From positions 1,076,709,001 to 1,076,773,000 of the forward strand of contig CM057453.1 in assembly GCA_016271365.2 (NCBI GenBank): DNA of 64,000 nucleotides, read 5' to 3'. This DNA comes from Neoceratodus forsteri (Eukaryota > Chordata > Ceratodontiformes > Ceratodontidae). Of the stretch, positions 1 through 9,763 are shown piece by piece. The notes under the pieces were generated by a model that was not told where the DNA came from, did no database searches, and was given only the letters and a program-made list of their open reading frames with translations. A program made the position numbers and the translations under genes. Position 1 is the stretch's first letter. The number at the start of each line of letters is the position of its first letter.

Positions 1-439
1 TAGTCAAAGTCCAGACCTAAACCCAATAGAGATGCTGTGGCAGGACCTGAAACGAGCAGTTCATGCTCGAAAACCTACCAATGTTACTGAATTAAAGCAG
101 TTCTGCGAGGAAGAGTGGGCTAAAATTCCTCCACAGCGATGTGAAAGACTGATATTGAATTATAGGAAGCATTTGGTTGCAGTCATTGCAGCTAAAGGTG
201 GCATAACCAGTTATTAAGTGTAAGGGGGCAATTACTTTTTCACACAGTGCCAGTTGGTGTTGGTTAACTGTTTTCATTAAATAAATGAAATAAGTAAAAA
301 AAATATAAGTGTTGTTTGTTCACTCAGGTTCCCTTTATCTAATATTACATTTTGTCTAAAGACCTGAAAACATCCAGTGTGATAAATGTGCAACAATAGA
401 GAAAATCAGGAAGGGGGCAAATACTTTTTCACGCCACTG
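1..439 (+). mobile_element. Tc1/mariner transposon, 3' part
   Basis: The window opens inside a Tc1-like DNA transposon. The transposase C-terminus is followed by a non-coding tail that ends in GGGGGCAAATACTTTTTCAC and then CACTG, directly before a TA dinucleotide at 440-441. That is the usual 3' terminal inverted repeat and TA target site of vertebrate Tc1 elements. The 5' part lies outside the window, so the other TIR and full length cannot be judged. Confidence 0.9.
2..217 (+). CDS. Tc1 transposase, C-terminal fragment
   Basis: This is the last 71 codons of a cut-and-paste DDE transposase. It opens with the Tc1 signature SPDLNPIE, in which the E is expected to be the third catalytic acid of the DDE triad. 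It then reads LKRAVHARKP, an FCEEEWAKIPP block and a terminal VIAAKGGITSY, all standard for the end of fish and amphibian Tc1 transposases. The frame is open from base 2 to the stop at 215-217, so no damage is visible in the part seen. The N-terminal paired-type DNA-binding domain and the first two Asp residues lie before the window. The annotated start is the window edge, not a start codon. Confidence 0.92.
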   Translation, partial: SQSPDLNPIEMLWQDLKRAVHARKPTNVTELKQFCEEEWAKIPPQRCERLILNYRKHLVAVIAAKGGITSY

Positions 440-441
440 TA

Positions 442-669
442 TGCTGGGAGGATGTTCCAGGCATCCACCAATATCACGAATTCCTACAGTATCTGCAGTG
501 ATGAGATAGTTTGTATATTTTGCAGTTTGCATGCCACAGATACAAATCCACAAAGGCAGTACATCAGTGTTACTGCATTTGTGTAATCTGGAATCAGTTG
601 TATGTTGTTTGTCATACCTGATGCTGGTTGTCTGTGGTTGCTTGTGTGGTCTTGTCCTTTTGCTGCTTG
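442..669. other. Unassigned spacer
   Basis: This lies between the Tc1 end and the first fold-back arm. I see no ORF with recognisable family features and no clear repeat. Confidence 0.4.
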
Positions 670-770
670 GGGGGGTGGGGAGTTAGGGTTGGAAACCCTA
701 ACATTGACTTTCTCAGCTTTTGATGCTTAAATAACAATCCTAACTGATGCATTAATGTAGTTTGTTTGCA
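670..770 (+). repeat. Fold-back element, isolated right arm
   Basis: The stretch contains GTTAGGGTTGGAAACCCTAA, then AGCTTTTGATGCTTAAA, then CCTAACTGATGCATTAATG and a TTTGTTTGCA end. This matches the right arm of the complete fold-back at 42200-42577. It abuts an (AT)n tract, as the other copies do. Confidence 0.7.
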
Positions 771-772
771 AA

Positions 773-795
773 TATATATATATATATATATATAT
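773..795. repeat. (TA)n microsatellite
   Basis: A pure TA run lies between a fold-back arm and a fragment of the AT-rich module. Confidence 0.95.
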
Positions 796-900
796 CAGGC
801 AAATCCATTGAACGGTGGCAAAGTTATTAAGGTGCAAAATGTCACCATTTAACCTTAAATGGGGTACTTATCCCTAACTATGGCGGCACTACCGATATAT
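796..900 (+). repeat. AT-rich module, 3' fragment (copy A)
   Basis: CCATTGAACGGTGGCAAAGT followed by TATTAAGGTGC and CCCTAACTATGGCGGCACTA matches the last about 100 bp of the longer modules ending near 4970, 17001 and 44560. Each of those also ends at an (AT)n tract. Confidence 0.65.
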
Positions 901-926
901 GTCTATAAATATACATATATGTATAT

Positions 927-933
<7 letters not shown>

Positions 934-975
<42 letters not shown>
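934..975. repeat. (AT)n microsatellite
   Basis: AC/AT-type dinucleotide run that joins the AT-rich module to the complete fold-back element. Confidence 0.95.
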
Positions 976-976
<1 letters not shown>

Positions 977-1328
977 TGCAAAAAACTACATTAATGCATC
1001 AGTTAGGGTTCCAGTGACAAAAGTCTGGAAATGTGGTGTTAATTTCTCCAACCCTAACACCAAACACTGCAAACACTGACAGGTGTCAGAGGTGTTTGAT
1101 GGGGTGTCAGCCCTAACACTCATCCCATTCCATAAGTAAATAGGATGAAATGAGTACAGTGTAGGAGAATGGGGTGAGCATTAGGGCTGATGACCCCAAG
1201 GAACACCCCCAGCTCATGTCAGTGTCTGCAGGGTGGGGATGGGGTATTAAGGTTGGAAACCCTAACACCACATTTCCAAACTTTTGCCACTGGAACCATA
1301 ACTGATGCATTTACTGAGTTTTTTTGCA
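977..1328. repeat. Fold-back (palindromic) element, copy A
   Basis: A 352-bp element with long imperfect inverted arms. The left arm starts TGCAAAAAACTACATTAATG and reaches CAGTTAGGGTT. The right arm ends AACTGATGCATTTACTGAG then TTTTTTTGCA. The middle also mirrors itself: AGGTGTCAG...AACACTCATCCCATTC against GAATGGGGTGAG...CATGTCAGTGTC. There is no ORF. It resembles a MITE or fold-back transposon, but I cannot assign a superfamily. Confidence 0.75.
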
Positions 1329-1480
1329 ACTAATTTCCTTATTTTTTGAGATAGTATAACAGTATCCTTATTTTGCGGTTGGAGCACAGGACCCATCCCT
1401 CCATAGATGCATATATGTATGTAGCATGGAAAGCACTGGGCTCTCTGGGTCCTGCACTTTCATTCATAGGACAACAGCGA
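1329..1480 (+). repeat. TTTTTGAG module (copy A)
   Basis: AATTTCCTTATTTTTTGAGA then GGTTGGAGCACAGGACCC corresponds to the sequence right after the fold-back at 42578-42670, and to the reverse complement of 14740-14850. The module always sits outside the same end of the fold-back. Confidence 0.6.
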
Positions 1481-1489
1481 CCAAACTGT

Positions 1490-1990
1490 CAGCATAGAAA
1501 TGGTATTACCCCACGTCATGTACCTGGTGCAGAAATTCTCAAATTCCCTCCAAAAGGTAACTCTGCACAAGCAGAATGCCATTCCATGCCAGAGGTGCAA
1601 AAACACATTTTGGCCAGGGCCAGGATCTGAGAAATGACAGCTGTGGCATACATAAGGTGGGGGAATAACAAGTGTATATTGAAAGTGTGGGATCAAAATA
1701 TTTAAAACTCCCAATATTGTGGGTGTGCATTGCAAAATTGCAATGAAGGGGCATAACGCTGCCATTTTTTACAATTGTGACCCCAAATTTTCAACATACC
1801 TTTCTTATGACCCCTCCTGCTAATCAGTATGACTGCCATCATACAAATCCCACCCAAAAGGTAATTTTGCTAAGGGACTGAGAACTCACCTTTTCGATGG
1901 GAGTTGTGAAATGACAATCAGATTGTTCGTGAGGAGAGGTCCCCAAAAAGCCATGTTAACAATTTGTGGTCAAAATCTGAAAAACGGTTG
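1490..1990 (+). repeat. About 300-bp satellite monomers, diverged (copy A)
   Basis: The anchor GAGAAATGACAGCTGTGG at about 1629, with GTATATTGAAAGTGTGGGA after it, matches the satellite monomers at 7.2-8.5 kb and 27.7-28.4 kb. The end, about 1810-1980, corresponds to the palindromic cap of the other arrays (CCCACCCAAAAGGTAATTTT and CTCACCTTTTCGATGGG). Confidence 0.55.
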
Positions 1991-2029
1991 AGCAATGCAC
2001 AAAAGTTGAACCTTCCATTGAAATTCACT

Positions 2030-2150
2030 GAACGGCATTTACCTTAGTCTCTTATACTGCAGTCACTGGTTCCAGCAGCAAGACATGTCTTCAAACAGGA
2101 GAGCGGATCTAGAACCTCAGACCTCTTCAGTGAGTGATGGTCTGTGGGGG
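2030..2150 (+). promoter_or_regulatory. Exon/splice-donor-like block (copy A)
   Basis: GCATTTACCTTAGTCTC (a minus-strand donor-like AAG|GTAAATGC), then AAGACATGTCTTCAAACAGG and further on CTTCAGTGAGTGATGG, align loosely with the better preserved blocks at 8770-8860 and 28720-28825. Function is unknown. Only the conservation of position and the donor-like motifs support it. Confidence 0.4.
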
Positions 2151-2289
2151 TGTCAAGGGGTGTGTGGGGAGGTGGGTGCATAGTGGGAGGTCAGGTGGAG
2201 ATGTGTGGGTTTGAATGGTGATGGACAGTTTTTGCACTGAAAACACACACGCAACACATGATATAGTGCTTCTGCACACTGCAAGTCAG

Positions 2290-3930
2290 TAGGTGATTTG
2301 TAAAACATTGTTCAGCTCCTTGCTGCTGAATATGTGCAATGACATGTTTTTTGTTTTCCTAAAGTCATACAGCTTATTTAATTATTTGATATCCTTCAAC
2401 ATTGTGTTATGGCCAGCATACAGTGTTATCAGTCCAGCACTGTGTGGTGGTGGTGGTGGGGGGGGCTGGGGGAGGTGTGGCCATAACAGATCAGTGTTTA
2501 TTCACAAGTATCTGAGTAGTGAGATATGTGAGTGGGACAGGGAAAGGACGGGAGGGCATCAGACCAAAGTCAGCATCTGCAATGGACCAGTAAGTGATGG
2601 GGGGAAAAAAGTAATAAAAATTTCAAAAGGGTGAGTGTAATGACCAATGTAGGTGTCAAAGTATGATTAGGTGCTGTGGTTCCTGCACACAGATAGAGTT
2701 AAAGTACTTTTAATTAAATATAATGAATAGTGCTGGGTGCATCAGTCCAAGCGGGCAAGTGACAAGGATGGGGGTGCATCAGCAGAGATGTTGTTTTTTG
2801 CGCAGGACGAGAAGAGATTAATAAAAATAAATAAACTTGAAAGCAGCTATATCGTGTGATCTCCTGTCTTTAGGGTCAAGTATGATCCTTGTGCAGCTGA
2901 GTAAATAAGAGGGTAGTTTGTGAGTGGAGTTGGGGGGAATGTCAGAACATAGCTACTTTTATTTTGGTCAGATACACTTTATGAGGACTGCTTGTGGTGG
3001 GTGGTGGGATAGAGTGAAAGCACCAGTGAGCAGCATGAGGTGCCTGGTTATTCTAAACATAGTGCAGTTGCACACCAAATACTGGTCACGTTGGCTGGAA
3101 GTGTTCCTTGTTTCTATCCAAAATAAATTTGCATTCTGAGCTGATCCTTTTGCCTCAAAGGGACATCAGAGTGGTGAACAGGATACCTGGCACAATGACT
3201 ATGAAAGTAATGTATGCAGCTGAACTAGGATAACCCCCAACTTCACTGACACCCATCGGTATCAGTTGATTACCTGCTCAAGGTTTAAATTTGACCACCT
3301 ATGGAGCCGATGAGTGGATCGCGTGGTACAGCAGCCAGCATTATTTATTATTTTTTTTTAATCACTTTGTTGTCCTACACTGAAATCTCTGCTGATATGA
3401 TGTGGTGTTTTCCTCCACGCTGTCACTTGACATCTTGCACACTGCTATGTTAGTCTCAAGCAGCAAAAGTAGTTATTAATTGTGATCAAAAGTACAGTAA
3501 TTCAATTGGTGAGTGTGTGTGTGTGTGGAAACATGGCAACTAGTCATACTTTGCCATCCATGTAGGAGCTGATGCAATGCGATGGGAATTAAATGTTTTG
3601 TTTTAATCAGTATCTCCTCCTGCATAAAAACTGAGTCTCAGCACATGCTTTTCTCACTCACAATCATTTGCCCACTTGCAAATACCAGTAACAGACTGAT
3701 TGACAGCAACTATTTAATTGCGTATATACACTTAGATTTTACAGTGAGACTGAGAGGGAAGAATGCCCCCCCAACCCCTGCCCTAGCAACACTGTCTGCC
3801 GGCCACAACACCCAAGGGAAGGTTAATACCCTATGAAATAAGCAATAGGACTGTAGAAAAAAAAAAACAACATAAATAATAAAAAAAAGGAAACAGAGGT
3901 AAACATATGTAGATGCAAACAACAAAGATG
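2290..3930. repeat. Inverted-repeat pair bounding a 1.6-kb segment
   Basis: At 2340-2480 the plus strand reads TTATTTAATTATTTGATATC and GTTATGGCCAGCATACAGTG, followed by a G-rich tract. The reverse complement of 3740-3900 reads GCTTATTTCATAGGG and TTGTGGCCGGCAGACAGTG, also followed by a G-rich tract. The arms are clearly related but diverged, with CpG-to-TpG differences. The interior has no recognisable protein. It may be an old TIR element or two opposed copies of one repeat. Confidence 0.45.
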
Positions 3931-4109
3931 CAGAGTACTGATCAGGCTAGGAACATCCCAGAAGAAGTATTGCAATTTGGTGGGCAAACAGAACCAACAA
4001 TAGCTATTGGAAGTGGACAGTCTACACTGTTACAGGTGAATAATGAATTATTGAAAGTAATGCACATTTTGCAAGTGGAAAAGTGTTAAAAAAGACTTGT
4101 GTTTACTTA

Positions 4110-4970
4110 ATTGGGGACTGAGGAATCTGATTCTGGGGTCTGTTTGCTGAAAAAATGACAAGGAATTTTATTTTTGTCAGCGGACATAGTTGTGCTGCAA
4201 ATTGCCCTGGAGTTTCGCTAAACAGCGCCGCAATTTGCAGCAGAAGCCAGTAGTTTCACAAAACTACTTTTTCAAACTGCAGCACAGTGTCACAATTTGC
4301 AAAAGCAAAGGAACCATGATTAAAATAAACATATTTCTGGCCATTGTTGGGGCAAAGTAACCACAGAAACTGATTCCTCGGGGCCCTCTTAGGTAAATAC
4401 AAGTGTTGGTGTTTACCAAGTAACAGTATTTTTTAAGATTTTTAAGTTTTTCTGCTGCGTCACTATTGGAAAACAAGATGGTGGAATCTTGACACTACAT
4501 TCCACATTTGTGACAGCAAATACCACTTTCACAGCAGCAAAACAGTACTTTCAGATGGCACATCTAACTTTTCCCTTAAGAAATAATGGAAAAATTGAAA
4601 ATGTTATAACTTTTGAATGGATTCATATTTTTCATCAAACCTTCAAATGGCACATCTGCGACCCTTGCCCGATATACCCTAACAATTTTAAACCAAACCC
4701 ACAAGCCATTTCAGAGAAATGGCATGACAAATGATTTACATAAAAATGGTTATTTTCACATTTTTTGACACTCCACATCTCTGCATGTACATATCTGACA
4801 GGAATAAAATTTGCCACATCAAGAGATCTTTGGTCCCCGACAGGACACACAAATGTTCATGCCACTCAGTCGAATGGTTGCAAAGTTATTAAAGTGCACA
4901 ATTTGGAGTTTAACATAGAAGTGAATGTTGAATCCTAACTATAGTGGCACTACTGTGCCACAATTGTTCT
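4110..4970 (+). repeat. About 850-bp AT-rich module (copy B)
   Basis: Non-coding repeat related to 16150-17001 (plus), 43940-44560 (plus) and the reverse complement of 13161-13960. Shared landmarks in order are AACATATTTCTGG, TAGGTAAATACAAG, a run near GGAAAACAAGATGG, TTTTCATCAAACCTTCAAA and TGGCACATCTG, then GGTTGCAAAGTTATTAAAG and CCTAACTATAGTGGCACTAC before (AT)n. No ORF is consistent between copies. Confidence 0.6.
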
Positions 4971-4971
4971 A

Positions 4972-4989
4972 TCTATATATATATATATA
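4972..4989. repeat. (AT)n microsatellite
   Basis: Short TA run at the junction of the AT-rich module and a fold-back arm. Confidence 0.9.
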
Positions 4990-4994
4990 ATTAT

Positions 4995-5205
4995 TTGCAA
5001 AAACTTTGCTAATGCATCAGTTAGGGTTGTTTCCACACCGACGAAAGTGTGGAAATTCAATGTTAGGGTTACCACCCCACCAACCCCACCCCCTCACCCC
5101 ATCCTCAAAACCCTAATTCCACATTCCCACCCCCCCCCACACACACACATATGCAAGCAAGGGAAGGGCCAAGGCAAGACAAGCAACCAGGGACAAGCAG
5201 GAACA
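4995..5205 (+). repeat. Fold-back left arm plus (CA)n extension (copy B)
   Basis: TTGCAAAAACTTTGCTAATG then CATCAGTTAGGGTTGTTTCC is the left arm. It continues into (AC)n and ATATGCAAGCAAGGGAAGG, which is shared with 15362-15430. The right arm is missing; a CR1 LINE follows instead. Confidence 0.65.
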
Positions 5206-6647
5206 GGTAAACGAAGTGAGGGTAGAACTAGTGACAGCACTGACTACACTCTTTAAAAAATCATAGGAGGATGGGGTGGTACCTGAGGACTGGAGGAGGG
5301 CAGATGTGATTCCCTTTCACAAAAGTGGGAGCAGGGCAGAAGCAGGAAACTACAGACCTGTTGGTTTAACCTCAGTGATAGGGAAAATGATGGAATCACT
5401 TCCGGAAGGAAAGAATTGTCGAGTACCTAGAGGCCAGAGGGGCACAGGACCCAAGGCAGCATGGATTCACAGCGTGAAGGTCATGCCAGATGAATCTAAT
5501 AGATTTATTTGACTGGGTGACCAAAGTAGTAGATCAGGGAGGGACTGTGGACATGGCCTACATAGACTTTAGCAAGGCATTTGACTCAGTCCCACACAAA
5601 AGATTAATATACAAGTTAGCCAGCCTGGAAGTGGGTCCCAAGATGATAGCCTGGGTAAAGAATTGGCTGGAGAATAGGACACAGAGGGTAATAGTAAATG
5701 GAGTCCACTCTGAAGAAAGGGGGGTTACTAGTGGGGTACCACAGGGTTCAGTATTAGTACTGGTCCTCTTCAATGTCTTTATAAGCGACATTGCAGAGGG
5801 ACTGGAAGGAAAAGTATGTTTCTTTGCAGATGACACAAAGATCTGTAACAGAGTTGAGGCACAATGTGGGGTGGAAAGGATGAGAAGGGACTTGGCAAGG
5901 TTAGAGGAATGGTCACATGTATGGCAGCTTAGATTCAGTGCTAAGAAGTGCAAGGTAATGCACCTGGGAAACAAAAACCCAGGGGAAGAGTACACAATGG
6001 GGGGTGAGATACTAACAACAACAAAAATGGAAAGGGACCTGGGGGTAGTCATATCAGATGACTTAAAGGTGGGCAAGCAATGTGAGAGGGCAGTAAGGAG
6101 GGCTGGGGGGATACTGGGTTGCATAGGGAGAGGCATCACCAGTAGAAAACAAGAAGTTGTTATCCCTCTGTACAGACAGCTGGTGAGTCCCCATCTGGAG
6201 TACTCTGTGCAGTTCTGGAGACCCAATCTCCGCAAGGACATAGACAAGATGGAAGCTGTCCAGAGGAGGGAAACTAAAATGGTTCAGGGTCTACACCAGA
6301 AGACATATGAAGAGAGACTAAAGGAACTTAATATGTGTAGCCTTGAAGAAAGGAGGGAGAGGGGGACATGATAGAAACTTTCAAGCACCTCAAGGTAATC
6401 AACAAAGTCCAAGAGGGTAGCATCTTTTAAAAAAAGATGCGTGCAAAGAACAAGGGGCACAATTTGAAGATGGGGGTGGCTCAGAGGTAATGTAAGGAAG
6501 TATTTTTTTACAGAGAGGGTTGTGGATGCATGGAACGGCCTTCCGGAGGAGGTTGTGGAGTCAAAAACAGTGGTTGAATTCAAGCATGCATGGGACAGTC
6601 ATAAGGAAATTCTAGGGGTGGGTAGAAAGAAGTTGGCTGCTGGTTAA
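5206..6647 (+). pseudogene. CR1 reverse transcriptase, broken
   Basis: A reverse transcriptase of a CR1-clade LINE, which normally copies its RNA at a nicked target. Visible blocks in order are EDGVVPEDWRRADV after an in-frame stop, GNYRPVGLTSVIGKMMES, then frameshifts near 5405 and 5490, FDWVTKVVDQGG, IDFSKAFDSVPH, TSGVPQGSV, the catalytic [39 protein letters not shown] and a thumb-like [20 protein letters not shown] further shift near 6370 leads to [19 protein letters not shown] and the terminal stop at 6645-6647. The usual LGPVLF after the PQG block reads LVLVLF. The N-terminal endonuclease is missing through 5' truncation. Certain as to family, dead as an enzyme. Confidence 0.9.
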
Positions 6648-6745
6648 CTAGGATCTGCAGTTTATCCATTAGGTAGGGAAATGGGCAGACTGGGTGGGCC
6701 AAGCGGTCCTTATCTGCTGTCAAATTCTATGTTGCTATGTTTCTG
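5206..6745 (+). mobile_element. CR1-clade LINE, 5'-truncated
   Basis: Only the distal reverse transcriptase and C-terminal region plus a short 3' UTR are present. The end reads GGGCAGACTGGGTGGGCC, then CTTATCTGCTGTCAAATTC and TATGTTGCTATGTTTC, a CR1/L3-type 3' terminus with no poly(A). The same ending occurs in the second CR1 near 50180-50239. The 5' limit is approximate; the element appears to have landed in the fold-back and (CA)n repeat of composite B. Confidence 0.88.
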
Positions 6746-7015
6746 TACAACTCTGTAAAGGTTCCACAAGACACAGGCATCGTCACAGTCCACCAAGTAT
6801 ATGAGTTCTGCAGCCATCATGTTGGCTTGGGGGTATACACACATGCTGGGCAATGATGGGTCAGATGCCCATATTTCAATAGCTGATGAAACACAAGAGT
6901 ATGTTATCCACACATAGTGTATTAGAAATGACAGTTTGTCTGAGCCTAGCAACAGTCATTGAATGTTTGCATTTTGTTTTGTGATACAGTGAAACAGTCC
7001 TAATAACAAACAGTG
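6746..7015. other. Unassigned spacer
   Basis: Between the CR1 3' end and the TIR-like sequence of composite B. It is AT-balanced, with no family recognised. Confidence 0.4.
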
Positions 7016-7099
7016 GTAGTAATGACAAGCATTTGTTAATGCCGAACATTCGCTTGCAGGTATTTGCAGTGGTGTTTGGCACGTATGGTGCTTTACCCT

Positions 7100-8535
7100 A
7101 ATGCCCTGTGCGATTGCTGGTATTTGCACAATAAAATTTCAGCATGACCTTTTTGTTACCCCCATTGTGCGCTACATAGGCGGAAACACGTTTTGGGCAG
7201 GATGTGAAAAATGACAGCTGTACCGCTCTTAAGGACGTGTGGTAAAATGGCAATGTTGAAAATCTGGAGTGGAAATATTGAAAATTCGCAAACCTACGAG
7301 CGTGCGTGGGAACTGTGCAATGCACGCTCATAAAACAGTCATTGTTAGGAATTTTTTCACCAAATTTTCAATATTGGCATTTTAAAACCTCTGCTAATGA
7401 ACAGTGTCACTGTGATTTTCTTACTGTGTCCCATACATCGATTTCGCACACCGACTGCGCCATTGTGCACTACAAGGGCGGAAACACGTTTTGGGCAAGA
7501 TGTGAAAAATGACAGCTGCACTGCTCATAAGGAGGTGTGGTAAAATGGCAATGTTGAAAATGTGGAGTGAAAATATTGAAAATTCGCAAACTTACCAGCG
7601 TGCATAGGAACTGCGCAATGAACACTGTGAAAATAGTCATTTTTGAATTTGTCACCAAATTTTCAACACAGCCATTTTAAGACCTCTGCTCATGATTGGT
7701 GTCACTGTGATTTTCTTAATGTGTCCCATACATTGAGTTCACACACCCGACTAGCCATTGTCACGCTACATCGTGAAACACGTTTTGAGCAGGATGTGAA
7801 AAATGACAGCTGTACTGCTCATGAGGAGGTATGGTAAAATGGCAATGTTGAAAATCTGGAGTGCAAATATTGAAAATTCACAAACGTATGAGCGCGGCAT
7901 AGAGACTGGGCGCAACGCACGCGTCAAACAGTCATTTTAGGAATTTTTTCACCAAATTTTCAACATAGCCATTTTAAGACCTCTGCTCATGATCATTGTC
8001 ACTGTGATTTTCTTAATGTGTCCCATACATTGATTTCGCACACCGACTGCACCATTGTGCGCTACATGGGCGGAAACACATTTTGGGTGAGATGTGAAAA
8101 ATGACAGCTGTACTACTCATAAGAAGGTGTGGTAAAATGGCAATGTTGAAAATCTGGAGTGGAAATATTGAAAATTCGCAAACCTACGAGCGTGCGTAGG
8201 AACTGCGCAACGCATGCTTGTAAAACAGTCATTGTTAGGAATTTTTTCATCAAATTTTCAACTTTGGCATTTTAAAACCTCTGCTAATGAACAGTGTCAC
8301 TGTGATTTTCTTACTGTGTCCCATACATTGATTTCACACACCGACTGCGCCATTGTGCGCTACCTGGGCGGAAACACGTTTTGGGCAGGATGTGAAAAAT
8401 GACAGCTGTACTGCTCATAAGGAGGTGTGGTAAAATGGCAATGTTGAAAATCTGGAGTGAAAATATTGAAAATTTGAACTTACGAGCCATGCACTCTAGA
8501 AAACAGTATTTTTGAATTTAGCACATTTCAACATA
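7100..8535 (+). repeat. Tandem satellite array, about 298-bp monomers (copy B)
   Basis: The anchor GATGTGAAAAATGACAGCTG recurs at 7201, 7499, 7793, 8091 and 8389, giving spacings of 298, 294, 298 and 298 bp. Each monomer also carries GGCGGAAACACGTTTTGGGC before the anchor and CAATGTTGAAAATCTGGAGT after it. Within a monomer, CTCATGA...GTCACTGTGATTTT faces AAATGACAGCTGTACTGCTC in inverted orientation, so each unit can fold on itself. Short ORFs in the array repeat with the same period and are not genes. Confidence 0.92.
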
Positions 8536-8695
8536 GGGTTTGGGACCTTCTTCATGAATGATAGTCATGTGGCGTTCTTCAGGTCCGGCGGCGATTTCTG
8601 CGTCTGCATAGTGACTGCTAAATCACCTTCGGCCTGAATAACGCCATGACGGTGACATCATTCATGAGAAGGGGTCCCAAAACCCCATGTTGAAA
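8536..8695. repeat. Palindromic cap of satellite array (copy B)
   Basis: GGGACCTTCTTCATGAATGA, TAGTCATGTGGCGTTCTTCA and CTAAATCACC on the left mirror CCTGAATAACGCCATGACG and CATCATTCATGAGAAGGGG on the right, around 8610. Equivalent mirrored units close the arrays at about 28490-28650 and 43560-43720. Confidence 0.75.
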
Positions 8696-8769
8696 ATTTA
8701 GTGCAAAATTCCAAAATGCCTGAGATATAGCACAGTTGAAACCCCCTATCTAGCCCATTATACAGCTTA

Positions 8770-8865
8770 CCAGCATTTCCTCAGTTTGCAGTCGGCTTTG
8801 AAGAGTGCAGACATGTTCCGTCCACCGAAGATCGTTAAGCGAGCTCCGGAGGTAAATATGGGGTG
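8770..8865 (+). promoter_or_regulatory. Exon-like block with splice donors on both strands (copy B)
   Basis: TTTGAAGAGTGCAGACATG introduces an ATG at 8813-8815 followed by 13 codons (MFRPPKIVKRAPE) and then GAG|GTAAATATGG, a plausible 5' splice donor with the intron starting at 8852. A possible acceptor, TTTACTTTACAG|G, lies at 8950, but the joined frame would stop at once. On the other strand a weak donor-like GGTAAGCTG lies near 8770. The block is conserved in copy C at 28720-28825. I cannot name a product; a promoter or leader exon of a lost gene is one possibility. Confidence 0.45.
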
Positions 8866-8978
8866 GGGGGTGTGGGGAGGCAGGGTGTGCAGTGGGTGGG
8901 TGCGGGTTGTGGGAGGGGGGGGAGACTGCGTGGACCGTTTTACTTTACAGGTTTTTTAATTGACGATGTGGGACATTT

Positions 8979-9200
8979 GCCACGCTGGGGTGGGCTCCCA
9001 GCGTGGCACAAGGATAGCTGGGGGAGCAGAGCCGAGCGGGGATTGGGCACCCCATCGCAAACAACGGACGCTTTGCCACGCTGGGTGGGCTCAGCGTGGC
9101 AGAAGGATGGTTGGGCGCGGAGCCGCAGTGGATTGGGCACCCAGTCGCAAACAACGGAGTTTGCCATGCTGGGGTGGGCTCTCAGCATGGCAGAAAGGAT
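8979..9200 (+). repeat. Array of three short hairpins (copy B)
   Basis: Three units, spaced 96 and 88 bp apart, each hold a near-perfect hairpin. The first pairs GCCACGCTGGG with CCCAGCGTGGC, the second GCCACGCTGGG with the same type of arm, and the third GCCATGCTGGG with CTCAGCATGGC, each around a TGGGCT loop. Between them is a shared GATTGGGCACCC...TCGCAAACAACGGA spacer. In the third unit both arms carry the matching change (ACG to ATG and CGT to CAT). Confidence 0.85.
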
Positions 9201-9247
9201 TTGGAGGAGGCGGCGTGATGCGGGGGGGGTCAGCGTGATGGTGCTCT

Positions 9248-9296
9248 GTATGACAGCAGTGGTTTTCTATGAAGAGAAGACCACCGCTGTCATACA
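9248..9296. repeat. Single hairpin near right end of composite B
   Basis: TATGACAGCAGTGGTTTTCT faces AGAAGACCACCGCTGTCATA across a 6-bp loop. The stem is about 20 bp with few mismatches. A terminator or structural role is possible but not shown. Confidence 0.7.
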
Positions 9297-9440
9297 CAGC
9301 TCCCGCACCCATTGGTGCAGGACCGCCATGCCTGCTCAACTGAGCTGTGGATTTAACGGGAGAGGCACACCTCCAAAGTGTGCTACTCTCCCAAAACGTT
9401 CCTTGTGCAAGCGCGCAAGTGAACGTAAAAATAATACCTT

Positions 9441-9763
9441 GTAGCATAGTTTACAAGTAAGATGCAAAAGCAACAGTTGTAACATGCAAAGGCAACAATA
9501 AGATGCTGTTAGTAAGTATTTCCAGGTAACAGTAGCATAACAACATGTGTTGGTGGTTGTTTCCCACCAGAGCAGTATCTCCAAAGTACTGTGTAAGTGT
9601 TAGGTGTATCTGTCCTGCTACCACATGCCTATGTGGTAGCGACAATACTGTACTTGCAGGGACCCAATTGTTGTATTATGACACATATAAATCAATATTT
9701 TGAAAATTTGCCGTTGTATTAGGAAGATATGCCAGCTGTAATGTGTCATCATACTGTGCTGGC
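9441..9763. other. Unassigned AT-rich spacer
   Basis: No recognised family between the right end of composite B and the tail of the minus-strand LINE. Confidence 0.4.

Larger units (their letters stand above)
7016..9440 (+). mobile_element. Composite repeat B, possible Harbinger-type non-autonomous element
   Basis: The left end at 7020-7082 (ACAAGCATTT, CGAACATTCGCTTGCAGG, TATTTGCAGTGGTG) is nearly the same as 19849-19908 at the left of Harbinger element I. The right end at about 9395-9440 (CGTTCCTTGTGCAAGC, AAGTGAACGTAAAAATA) matches the right end of composite C at 29884-29925. Read on the minus strand, the right end gives ACGTTCACTTGC against ACATTCGCTTGC on the left, a plausible short TIR. 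Inside are the satellite array, palindromic cap, exon-like block and hairpin array listed separately. No transposase is present. Confidence 0.5.

Noticed and set aside
687..706. TTAGGGTT as telomere or interstitial telomeric repeat
   Set aside because: Only single words inside fold-back arms; no tandem (TTAGGG)n is present.
5558..6247. 229-codon minus ORF opposite the CR1 reverse transcriptase
   Set aside because: Antisense shadow of the CR1 frame with no domain of its own.
7100..8535. CRISPR-like array
   Set aside because: The whole 298-bp unit is repeated, with no unique spacers, and the genome is clearly vertebrate.
8863..9444. 193-codon plus ORF across the hairpin array of composite B
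   Set aside because: It runs through repeated hairpins and their spacers, has repeated Gly/Trp/Arg-rich text that mirrors the DNA repeat, and is not open in copy C.
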